This document shows positions 1 through 5,435 of a stretch of DNA of 6,011 nucleotides, piece after piece. Numbering within the stretch: the first letter of the stretch is position 1; each line of letters begins with the position of its first letter. Below the pieces are notes generated by a model. That model had not been told where the DNA came from. It worked only from the letters and a program-made list of their open reading frames with translations, and did not search any database. Location: the NCBI GenBank assembly GCA_016210785.1, contig JACQTN010000047.1:1-6011 (forward strand), given 5' to 3'. A program made the position numbers and the translations under genes. The stretch is from Armatimonadota bacterium (GTDB lineage Bacteria; Sysuimicrobiota; Sysuimicrobiia; Sysuimicrobiales; JACQTN01).

Positions 1-466
1 CCCGGTCCTCGGTCCACAGCCGGCGGAGGATCGCGATCCCCTCCTCCATCCGGCCGACGCGCTGTTTGAACTCGAACCCCATGGCGCGCAGCTCGATGTC
101 GTAGGCCCCGCCACCGCTCCCCGGTCCGGTGGGGCCACCGATGCACGCGGCGAGGATGGTGCGTCCTCCCGACAGCACGTCGAGCGTGGCCCACTCCGCG
201 GCAAAGATGATCGGGTGCCTGAGGTTGAAGCTCGCCATGCAGGCGGGGCCGAGCCGCACCCGCCGCGTCGTCGCGGCGATGGCGGAGAGCAGGACGACAG
301 CCTCGGGCCGCGGCTTGGCGATGATGCTGTCGCCCACCCACACGGACCCGAAGAGAGGACAGGCGTCGGCCATCTGGGCCATCTGCAGCATCTGCTCCAT
401 GGAGATGGCCCCGAAGAGGAGTGCTCGATTGGGGAGACTCAGCCCCACGCCATCGGCCGCCGCCAC
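1..466 (-). CDS. LLM-1: luciferase-like flavin/F420-dependent oxidoreductase, N-terminal half (3' end beyond window)
   Basis: About 155 residues of a TIM-barrel luciferase-like monooxygenase (LLM) family protein are visible; the gene continues past the left edge. Family hallmarks seen: an N-terminal strand GVGLSLPNR (residues 6-14), VWVGDS (42-47), an AATTRRVRLGPA segment (64-75), the cofactor-side motif LDVLSGGR (95-102), and a helix ending LRRLWTED (147-154), typical for mid-barrel in this family. Full members are usually 300-350 residues. They use FMN or F420 in the cytoplasm to oxidise or reduce varied substrates; the substrate here cannot be read. The GTG start at 466 is the first possible one, two codons after an in-frame TGA, and has GGAG 8 bases upstream. 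GTG at 448 is a weaker alternative. It lies 57 bases after LLM-2 and is probably co-transcribed. The family call is firm; the specific function is unknown. Confidence 0.88.
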   Translation of the reverse strand, partial: MAAADGVGLSLPNRALLFGAISMEQMLQMAQMADACPLFGSVWVGDSIIAKPRPEAVVLLSAIAATTRRVRLGPACMASFNLRHPIIFAAEWATLDVLSGGRTILAACIGGPTGPGSGGGAYDIELRAMGFEFKQRVGRMEEGIAILRRLWTEDR

Positions 467-474
467 GCCTCACG

Positions 475-478
475 CTCC
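475..478 (-). promoter_or_regulatory. Ribosome binding site deciding the LLM-1 start
   Basis: GGAG on the minus strand ends 8 bases before the GTG at 466. A stop codon (TGA, 472-470) lies between it and the GTG in the LLM-1 frame, so translation cannot begin further upstream. Confidence 0.55.
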
Positions 479-490
479 GCGCCTGCCCTC

Positions 491-505
491 GCGGTATGCT
501 ACCGC
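491..505. repeat. Perfect inverted repeat, 6-bp arms, 3-base spacer, between LLM-2 and LLM-1
   Basis: GCGGTA / TACCGC arms separated by three bases sit in the 57-base gap between LLM-2 (stop at 524) and LLM-1 (start at 466). As RNA this would form a short hairpin, but no T-run follows on either strand, so it is not a standard intrinsic terminator. It could be a transcript-processing or pausing hairpin, a small operator, or chance. Confidence 0.35.
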
Positions 506-523
506 CACATCTGATCGGACATC

Positions 524-1450
524 CTACAGCCTGCGCTGCACCTCTGCCAGCGCCTCCAGGTGTTCCATCTCGTCGAAGACCGGGTTGAGGATGAGCAGGC
601 TCGCGCCCGCGGCGGCGGCCTCGCGCAGGCCCGCGGCGCAGTCGTCCACGTTGCCATAGACGGCCACGCGCTGCGCATCGTGGCGCCCCCGGTACCGCTC
701 CGCGAACCACTCCACGAGCCGGCGCTCCGCCTGTCCCCGGTCCCTGTCCACGGCGATGTAGACGCGCTTGGAGAGTGGGAAGGTGGCGGGATCGCGGCCG
801 GCCTCGGCGAGCGTGCGGCGGATCACCCCCACCTCGTCTCTGAACTGCGCGGTGGACGCGGTGCCGGCGCCGACAAACCCGTCGCCCAGCCGGATCGCCC
901 GCCGCACCGCCGATGGGTGGTGCGCGCCGATCCAGATGGGCGGGTGCGGTTTCTGCACGGGCTTGGGCTCCATGGAGATGCCGTCGAGCCGGTAGAACGT
1001 GCCGTGGAACGTGGCCTGCTCCTCGGTCCACAGCTTGCGCATGACGTGAACCCCTTCGACGAAACGGCGCACCCGCCGCTCGGTGGGGACGCCGAAGGCC
1101 GCGTACGTCGGAATGCCGGCGGCTCCCAGACCCACACCGGCGATCAGCCGGCCGCCGCTGAGGTGGTCCACGGTCGCCAGGCTCTTGGCGAGCTGCACGG
1201 GGTTCCGGATCGGTGTCAGGAGGACCGCGGTGCCCAGCAGCATGCGCCGCGTGTGCGCCGCGGCGAAGGCCAGCAGGGTCACCGGCTCCATGATGGGGAC
1301 CGTGCCGATGATCTGCTCCTGCACCCAGGCGCTGTGATACCCCAGCGCCTCCGCCCTTGCGAGAAACCGGGCGATGAACTCCGGATCCGCCCGTCCCGCG
1401 GGAAACACCTGGGGCATGCCGATGCCGAACCGCACGCCGTCCCGGGTCAT
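524..1450 (-). CDS. LLM-2: luciferase-like flavin/F420-dependent oxidoreductase
   Basis: A complete 308-residue member of the luciferase-like monooxygenase family, near the family's usual length. Seen: N-terminal strand FGIGMPQVFP (8-17), an AEALGYHSAWVQE helix-strand unit (33-45), TRRMLLGTAVLLTPIRNP (67-84), the hallmark LATVDHLSGGR (91-101) followed by GVGLGA, VHVMRKLWTEE (134-144), PPIWIGAHHPSA (170-181) and RLGDGFVGAG (187-196). The pattern resembles F420-dependent LLM subfamilies of actinobacteria, but FMN use cannot be excluded. ATG at 1450 overlaps the TGA of the upstream alcohol dehydrogenase (ATGA), with a GAGAGGGG purine tract 7 bases before the ATG, so translational coupling is likely. 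The gene ends in TAG. The same frame stays open upstream to about 2452, but that stretch is a shadow of the dehydrogenase. The paired oxidation chemistry with the dehydrogenase is an inference; the substrate is unknown. Confidence 0.93.
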   Translation of the reverse strand: MTRDGVRFGIGMPQVFPAGRADPEFIARFLARAEALGYHSAWVQEQIIGTVPIMEPVTLLAFAAAHTRRMLLGTAVLLTPIRNPVQLAKSLATVDHLSGGRLIAGVGLGAAGIPTYAAFGVPTERRVRRFVEGVHVMRKLWTEEQATFHGTFYRLDGISMEPKPVQKPHPPIWIGAHHPSAVRRAIRLGDGFVGAGTASTAQFRDEVGVIRRTLAEAGRDPATFPLSKRVYIAVDRDRGQAERRLVEWFAERYRGRHDAQRVAVYGNVDDCAAGLREAAAAGASLLILNPVFDEMEHLEALAEVQRRL

Positions 1451-2595
1451 GGTCGCACCCCTCTCATGGGCACCCACCCTTCGTCTCTCGCCGGCGCGCG
1501 CTCCTCGTCCGGAGTGGCAAAGACGATCATGTTGCGCAGCCCCTCCCCCCGCTCCGTCGCCTCGATCGCCTCGTTGATCCGCTCCAGGGGATACCGGGCG
1601 CTGATCATCTCGTCCAGCTTCAGGCGTCCCTGCCGGTACAGGGCGAGGAGCCGGGGCACGTCGATCCGCAGGCGCGTCGATCCCATCATGCTCCCCACGA
1701 TCCGCTGGCCCAGGACGGCCAGCCGACGCACCGGCAGGGCCGCGGTGGCCGTCGCCGCGGGCATGCCCACGATGACCACGGTCCCCTCCGTGCGCACCAG
1801 CCTGAGGCTCTGTTCCACGGCCGCAGGATTGCCCACGGTCACGAAGGCGTAGTCGGCGCCTCGGCCCCACGTCAGATCCTTCACCGCCGCCGCCAGGTCC
1901 TCGCGCCGCGCGTTCAGCGCGTGGGTCGCGCCAAAGGCGCGGGCCGCGCCCAGCCTCGCCTCCGCCACGTCCACGGCGATGATCGGGGAGGCGCCCGACA
2001 GCGCCGCACCCTGCACCGCGTTGAGACCGACTCCTCCAGTCCCGATCACGACCACGCTCTGGCTCGGCTCCACCTTCGCCGTGTTGATGACCGCGCCCAC
2101 CCCCGTGATCACCCCACAGGCCAGGAGCGCGGCGCGGTCCAGCGGCAGATCCGCGGGGACTGGGACGACCTGCGATTCGTGGACGATCACGCACTCCGCG
2201 AACGCCGCGGTGCGAAGGCCGTGCCGCAGCGGTTCGCCGCGAAGGTTCCGGAGGCGTCCTTCCGTATCGTACGGAAACTGCGTCTCGCACAGGTGCGGCG
2301 ATCCACCGGTGCAGAAAAAGCATCGCCCGCACGAGCGGAGGAGCGAGACGACGACGGGATCGCCCGGCGCCGCCAGCGTGACGCCCTGGCCGGCCTCCTC
2401 GATCACGCCCGCGGCCTCGTGCCCCGCCACCACGGGGAGATCCCTGGCCCACTCGCCCCTGATCAGGTGGATGTCGCTGTGGCAGATCGCCGTGGCCGCC
2501 AGGCGCACCTTCACCTCGCCCCGCTGCGGCGGATCGAGGTGCACCTCTTCGACCACCAGGGGCTGACCGAACTCGTAGCAGACGGCCGCCTTCAC
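1447..2595 (-). CDS. Zinc-dependent medium-chain alcohol dehydrogenase
   Basis: A complete MDR-superfamily alcohol dehydrogenase of 382 residues (384 if the ATG at 2601 is used; numbering here counts from that ATG). All zinc ligands are visible: catalytic Cys40 (ICHSD), His61-Glu62 (GHE) and Cys162 (ACGV); structural zinc Cys91, Cys94, Cys97 and Cys105. The Rossmann glycine motif GTGGVG is at 187-192, and Asp211 at the end of the next strand (IIAVD) suggests NAD(H) rather than NADP(H). It resembles class III and actinobacterial NDMA-type dehydrogenases, which oxidise primary alcohols or aldehyde adducts in the cytoplasm. A charged tail of about 20 residues follows the usual C-terminal end and carries the LLM-2 ribosome binding site. 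I prefer GTG 2595 because AAAGGAG lies 6 bases upstream of it but directly abuts ATG 2601; it also gives the common MKAAV start. It is 37 bases after the CoA-transferase. Confidence 0.95.
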   Translation of the reverse strand: MKAAVCYEFGQPLVVEEVHLDPPQRGEVKVRLAATAICHSDIHLIRGEWARDLPVVAGHEAAGVIEEAGQGVTLAAPGDPVVVSLLRSCGRCFFCTGGSPHLCETQFPYDTEGRLRNLRGEPLRHGLRTAAFAECVIVHESQVVPVPADLPLDRAALLACGVITGVGAVINTAKVEPSQSVVVIGTGGVGLNAVQGAALSGASPIIAVDVAEARLGAARAFGATHALNARREDLAAAVKDLTWGRGADYAFVTVGNPAAVEQSLRLVRTEGTVVIVGMPAATATAALPVRRLAVLGQRIVGSMMGSTRLRIDVPRLLALYRQGRLKLDEMISARYPLERINEAIEATERGEGLRNMIVFATPDEERAPARDEGWVPMRGVRP

Positions 2596-2601
2596 GATCA
2601 T

Positions 2602-2608
2602 CTCCTTT
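2602..2608 (-). promoter_or_regulatory. Ribosome binding site deciding the alcohol dehydrogenase start
   Basis: AAAGGAG on the minus strand, a strong Shine-Dalgarno match. It directly abuts ATG 2601 (spacing zero, unfavourable) and sits 6 bases upstream of GTG 2595 (favourable), so it argues for the GTG start two codons inside the longer frame. Confidence 0.65.
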
Positions 2609-2632
2609 ACGGTCGTCCTGCGCCCGGAGGTC

Positions 2633-3823
2633 TCACGCGATCACGCCCGCCCGCCGCAGGTCGCGGATGGCCTCCTGCCCGTACCCGAGCCGGGCCAGGA
2701 TCTCGTCGGTGTGCTGTCCCACCTCCGGCGGGGGATCGCGGCGCGACGCGCGCCGGCCGTCCACCTCCACGGGAAGATCCACCAGGCGCAGGTCCGGGAT
2801 GCCGGGATGCTCCGGCGCCATGAGCAGGTCGAGGGCTGCCACCTGGGGATCGGCCACCACCTGGTCGAGGGTGCGGATGCGGCTGCAGGGGATCTGTTGT
2901 TCCAGGAAGAGTGTCTCCCAGCGCATGGCGGTCTCCGCCTTGAGGCGTTCCTCCAGGATCGCATGGAGTTCCTCGCGGTGCGTGACGCGGTCGGCGTTGG
3001 TGGCGAAGCGCGGGTCTTGGAGGAGACGGGGCATCTCCAGCACCCGGCACAGGTGGACGAAGATCTGGTCATTAGGCGCGGCGAGGAAGAGGTCCTCATC
3101 CATCGTGGCGAACGTCTCGTACGGCGCGATCATGGCGGCGCGCGACCCGAGCCGGCCCGGCACCTTCCCCGTGCCCAGGTACCCGGCGAGCTGGTAGCAC
3201 ACCCACGCCACGCCGACCTCCAGCAGGCTGGACTCGATGCGGGCGCCGCTGCCGGTGCGCTCCCGCGCGAAAAGCGCGCCCACCACGGCCAGCGCGCACC
3301 ACATGCCCGCCCCCATGTCCACCAGCGAGGTTCCCGCGCGCACCGGCGGCCCGTCCGGGTCACCGGTGATGCTCATGATCCCAGAGTAGGCCTGGATCAC
3401 GGGATCGTAGCCCGGGCGGTCGCGGTGCGGGCCGCGGTTGCCGAACCCGGTGATGGAGCAGTAGACGAGACGGGGGTTGGCGGCGCCCAGTTGCTCGTAC
3501 CCCAGGCCCCGCCGGGCCAGGCTGCCCCGGCGGAAGCTCTCCACCAGCACGTCCGCCCGCCCCGCCAGCCGGCCCACGATCTCCTGCCCCTCCGGCCGGT
3601 CCAGGTCCACCGCCAGGCTCTTCTTGTTCCGGTTGAAGGCCAGGAAGGTGGCGCTGTAGCCCGCCCACGTGGGCGGCTTCCACTCGCGGATGTCGTCGCC
3701 GATCCCCGGCCGCTCCACCTTGATGACCTCTGCGCCCAGGTCGCCCAGGATCTGCGTGCAGTAGGGCCCCGCGATGTTGCGGGTCAGGTCGAGGACGGTG
3801 ATGCCGTCCAGCACGCCCGCCAT
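2633..3823 (-). CDS. Class III (CaiB/BaiF) acyl-CoA transferase
   Basis: A complete 396-residue class III CoA-transferase, close to the family's usual length (about 390-430). Such enzymes move CoA between carboxylic acids, for example from succinyl-CoA, activating a substrate for degradation. Seen: N-terminal VLDLTRNIAGPYCTQILGDLGAEVIKVE (10-37), the family signature; FNRNKKSLAVDL (63-74); ADVLVESFRRG (90-100); YCSITGFGNRGP (121-132) and GYDPVIQAYSGIMSITG (138-154); then SLVDMGAG, where Asp169 is the expected catalytic nucleophile that forms the acyl-anhydride intermediate. The linker and C-terminal region (about 230-330) look normal. ATG 3823 has GAGG 8 bases upstream and puts the signature at the usual distance from the N terminus; the frame is open for 22 more codons, but these are Arg-rich and atypical. 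It follows MaoC after a 94-base gap with a strong hairpin. Substrate unknown. Confidence 0.95.
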   Translation of the reverse strand: MAGVLDGITVLDLTRNIAGPYCTQILGDLGAEVIKVERPGIGDDIREWKPPTWAGYSATFLAFNRNKKSLAVDLDRPEGQEIVGRLAGRADVLVESFRRGSLARRGLGYEQLGAANPRLVYCSITGFGNRGPHRDRPGYDPVIQAYSGIMSITGDPDGPPVRAGTSLVDMGAGMWCALAVVGALFARERTGSGARIESSLLEVGVAWVCYQLAGYLGTGKVPGRLGSRAAMIAPYETFATMDEDLFLAAPNDQIFVHLCRVLEMPRLLQDPRFATNADRVTHREELHAILEERLKAETAMRWETLFLEQQIPCSRIRTLDQVVADPQVAALDLLMAPEHPGIPDLRLVDLPVEVDGRRASRRDPPPEVGQHTDEILARLGYGQEAIRDLRRAGVIA

Positions 3824-3871
3824 GGCGTCAACCTCACTCTCGCGGCGCGGCCGTTCGGTTCTCCGGGCTCC

Positions 3872-3900
3872 CCGGCGCCACGGCCTCACCGCGGCGCCGG
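3872..3900 (-). repeat. Strong 12-bp hairpin between the MaoC and CoA-transferase genes
   Basis: On the minus-strand RNA, CCGGCGCCGCGG, loop UGAGG, then CCGUGGCGCCGG can pair over 12 bp with a single G-U wobble. The same position is an A-C mismatch in plus-strand RNA, so the structure fits the operon's transcript better. It begins 17 bases after the MaoC stop codon. No U-run follows, so it is not a canonical intrinsic terminator; RNA stabilisation, processing or attenuation is possible. The high local GC makes chance hairpins more likely, but this one is unusually long. Confidence 0.5.
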
Positions 3901-3917
3901 CTTCGCCGATACCCGCC

Positions 3918-4424
3918 TCACTCGCCGTCCCTGGGCCGCGGCCGGCCGGCCTGTGGCGAAGTCCCGCGCTTGTAGATCATGACAGTCCGCTCGAACTCAA
4001 TGACCACCGCGCCGTCCTGCTTGTAGCCCTTCGTGTGAAACTGGACGATCCCCACGTTGGGCCGCGACTTCGACTCGCGCTTGCTCAGCACCTTGGTCTC
4101 CGCGTAGACCGTGTCGCCCACAAACAGGGGATTGGGGAGCCGCACCTTGTCCCAGCCCAGGTTGGCGAAGGCATTCTGGCTGATGTCAAAGACGGACATG
4201 CCTGTCACCAGGGCGAGGGTGAAGGCGCTGTTCACGAGTGGCCGGCCGATCTCCGAGGCCGCCATGTAGACGTGGTCCAGGTGCAAGGGGCTCGTGTTCA
4301 TCGTCAGGTTTGTGAACCACACATTGTCGGCGTCGACGATGGTCCGCCCCCAAGGGTGCTCGTAGATGACGCCGACCTCGAAGTCCTCGTAGTACCGGCC
4401 CTGCTGCATGGTGCGGCTTCCCAT
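3918..4424 (-). CDS. MaoC-family (R)-specific enoyl-CoA hydratase/dehydratase
   Basis: A complete hot-dog-fold MaoC protein of 168 residues from ATG 4424. Seen: YYEDFEVG (11-18), the usual N-terminal motif; GRTIVDADNVWFTNLTMNTSPLHLD (26-50), the hydratase core; RPLVNSAFTLALVTGMSV (61-78); and FVGDTVYAETKVLSKRES (101-118), the second hot-dog strand region. His48 matches the catalytic His of (R)-hydratases; the partner Asp of the D-x4-H dyad is Asn43 here. The enzyme likely hydrates an enoyl-CoA in the cytoplasm. Next to a class III CoA-transferase and an acyl-CoA dehydrogenase, it fits a partial beta-oxidation or branched dicarboxylic-acid route, such as mesaconyl- or itaconyl-CoA chemistry (inference). 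ATG 4424 is preferred for AAGGA within a purine tract (4429-4440); GTG 4442 and ATG 4409 are alternatives. Three of the first 44 codons besides GGA end in A/T, an ordinary value for this cluster. Confidence 0.92.
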   Translation of the reverse strand: MGSRTMQQGRYYEDFEVGVIYEHPWGRTIVDADNVWFTNLTMNTSPLHLDHVYMAASEIGRPLVNSAFTLALVTGMSVFDISQNAFANLGWDKVRLPNPLFVGDTVYAETKVLSKRESKSRPNVGIVQFHTKGYKQDGAVVIEFERTVMIYKRGTSPQAGRPRPRDGE

Positions 4425-4452
4425 CAGGTCCTTCCCCCTCACCCCAGCCTGT

Positions 4453-4474
4453 CCAGTTCGGACTGGTGTTTTTT
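4453..4474 (+). terminator. Plus-strand intrinsic-terminator-like hairpin with T-run, antisense to the operon
   Basis: Reading the plus strand: CCAGT, loop TCGG, ACTGG, then TGTTTTTT. A 5-bp stem with a tetraloop followed by a T-rich tail has the form of a short rho-independent terminator. It lies in the 60-base gap between the LLM-3 stop and the MaoC start. On the minus strand the T-run becomes an A-run before the hairpin, so it would not end operon transcription. No plus-strand gene reaches it in this window. It may stop antisense transcripts or be left over from inserted DNA. The stem is short, so confidence is limited. Confidence 0.4.
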
Positions 4475-4484
4475 AGACTCCCGC

Positions 4485-5417
4485 CTACGCACTGACTCGA
4501 GGCACGACACGGTCCATGAACATCTCGATCTGGCGCAGATCATCGGCGACGGGCCATATGAAGATGCGGCGTACACCGGCGGCTTTGTACGCCGACAGCT
4601 TCTGGGCGCATTCCTGTGCGGGTCCGAACAGCAGGCGCTCACGCAGTTCTTCCACCGGCCGATTGACCGCCGGCTGCAGTGCCTCCCGGAGCGATCGCTC
4701 CGCGGCGGCAGGATCTTCCGTGATATAACACCACATCGTCGCGAGGGCATTGGGAAACGTGTCGGGATCCTTGCCGGCTTCTCGCAGGTGGGCGGAGAGC
4801 CGGCGCCGGCTCTCCGCAAACGCCTCGGGTGTGGTGTTATAGGCAGACGCGAGCCAGCCGTCACCGAGCCTTGCCGTCCGGCGCAGGCCGGCTTCTGAGC
4901 CCCAGCTTCCGATCCACAATGGAGGCCCAGGCTGCTGCGCCGGGTATGGCTCCAGTCTCACGCCCTCTGTGGAGTAGAATCTACCTCGGAAGTGCATGCC
5001 ATCTTTCCGCCACAACGCGCGCAGCGCCTGGATGGCTTCATCGAGGCGTTTCCAGCGCTCCTCGAAGGGAATGCCGACCGCCGCGTAGTCGCGGGCCGAT
5101 GAACCTGGCCCCACGCATACGGTCAGACGGCCGCCCGAGAGCAGGTCGATGGCAGCCAGCGCCTTGGCTAATGGAATCGGTCCTCGCACGATCGGCAGCG
5201 CTATCGTGGTAGCCAGACTCATCCGTCCGGTCCGCGCAAGCACGGCGGCCAGCGCAGTCAGGCTGTCCAGCCAGGGGCGGGCCCAGACCATGTGGTCGTT
5301 TACAGAGAGAGCGCGGAATCCCAGACGTTCGGCAGTTTCCGCGTAGTGCAGAAGCCCTTCAAGGGACCGACTGCGTTCGCCAAAGTCGATCAGGGGCAGG
5401 TGCGCACCGTAATCCAT
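4485..5417 (-). CDS. LLM-3: luciferase-like flavin/F420-dependent oxidoreductase with atypical codon use
   Basis: A complete 310-residue luciferase-like monooxygenase family protein. Seen: N-terminal MDYGAHLPLIDFG, AERLGFRALSVNDHMVW (29-45) with the His-Met position common in this family, TGRMSLATTIALPIVRGP (63-80), AAIDLLSGGRL (88-98) plus CVGPGSSARDY (101-111), PPLWIGSWGSEAG (165-177) and RLGDGWLASAYN (183-194). The cofactor (FMN or F420) and substrate are not determined. ATG 5417 has GGAGG 10 bases upstream; the start lies 18 bases after the acyl-CoA dehydrogenase stop. Its first 44 codons include 16 ending in A or T, against 1, 1 and 4 in the same stretch of the visible acyl-CoA dehydrogenase, the CoA-transferase and MaoC, so it probably has a different origin. 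It ends in TAG and is followed by the plus-strand terminator-like hairpin. Confidence 0.93.
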   Translation of the reverse strand: MDYGAHLPLIDFGERSRSLEGLLHYAETAERLGFRALSVNDHMVWARPWLDSLTALAAVLARTGRMSLATTIALPIVRGPIPLAKALAAIDLLSGGRLTVCVGPGSSARDYAAVGIPFEERWKRLDEAIQALRALWRKDGMHFRGRFYSTEGVRLEPYPAQQPGPPLWIGSWGSEAGLRRTARLGDGWLASAYNTTPEAFAESRRRLSAHLREAGKDPDTFPNALATMWCYITEDPAAAERSLREALQPAVNRPVEELRERLLFGPAQECAQKLSAYKAAGVRRIFIWPVADDLRQIEMFMDRVVPRVSA

Positions 5418-5427
5418 GGCAGCGATA

Positions 5428-5432
5428 CCTCC
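5428..5432 (-). promoter_or_regulatory. Ribosome binding site of LLM-3
   Basis: GGAGG on the minus strand, 10 bases before ATG 5417 and entirely inside the 18-base gap after the acyl-CoA dehydrogenase stop. The close spacing implies co-transcription with the dehydrogenase, which would let LLM-3 be expressed even if the upstream gene is broken. Confidence 0.55.
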
Positions 5433-5435
5433 AGC

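Noticed and set aside
508..524. A partly symmetrical stretch resembling a GntR/FadR-type operator
   Set aside because: It misses key symmetric bases of the FadR-type consensus and overlaps the LLM-2 stop codon; no regulator gene is in the window.
6..1034. A 15-base exact repeat shared by 6-20 and 1020-1034
   Set aside because: It encodes the conserved Leu-Trp-Thr-Glu stretch at the same point of LLM-1 and LLM-2, so it reflects homology rather than a mobile or regulatory repeat.
560..1852. Long plus-strand open frame (430 codons) opposite LLM-2 and the alcohol dehydrogenase
   Set aside because: It is antisense to two clear genes, rich in Arg, Gly, His and Ala, has no recognisable domain, and is expected from high GC at third codon positions.
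1451..2452. Upstream extension of the LLM-2 frame to 642 codons
   Set aside because: The extension is an out-of-frame reading of the alcohol dehydrogenase, Gly/Arg-rich and unlike any domain; LLM-2 begins at ATG 1450 with its own ribosome site.
3824..3889. A 22-codon N-terminal extension of the CoA-transferase
   Set aside because: Arg-rich, overlaps the hairpin region, not found in the family, and ATG 3823 has a properly placed GAGG.
2711..4898. Two long plus-strand open frames opposite the CoA-transferase, MaoC and part of LLM-3
   Set aside because: Low-complexity translations without family motifs, fully antisense to well-supported genes; the same high-GC shadow effect.
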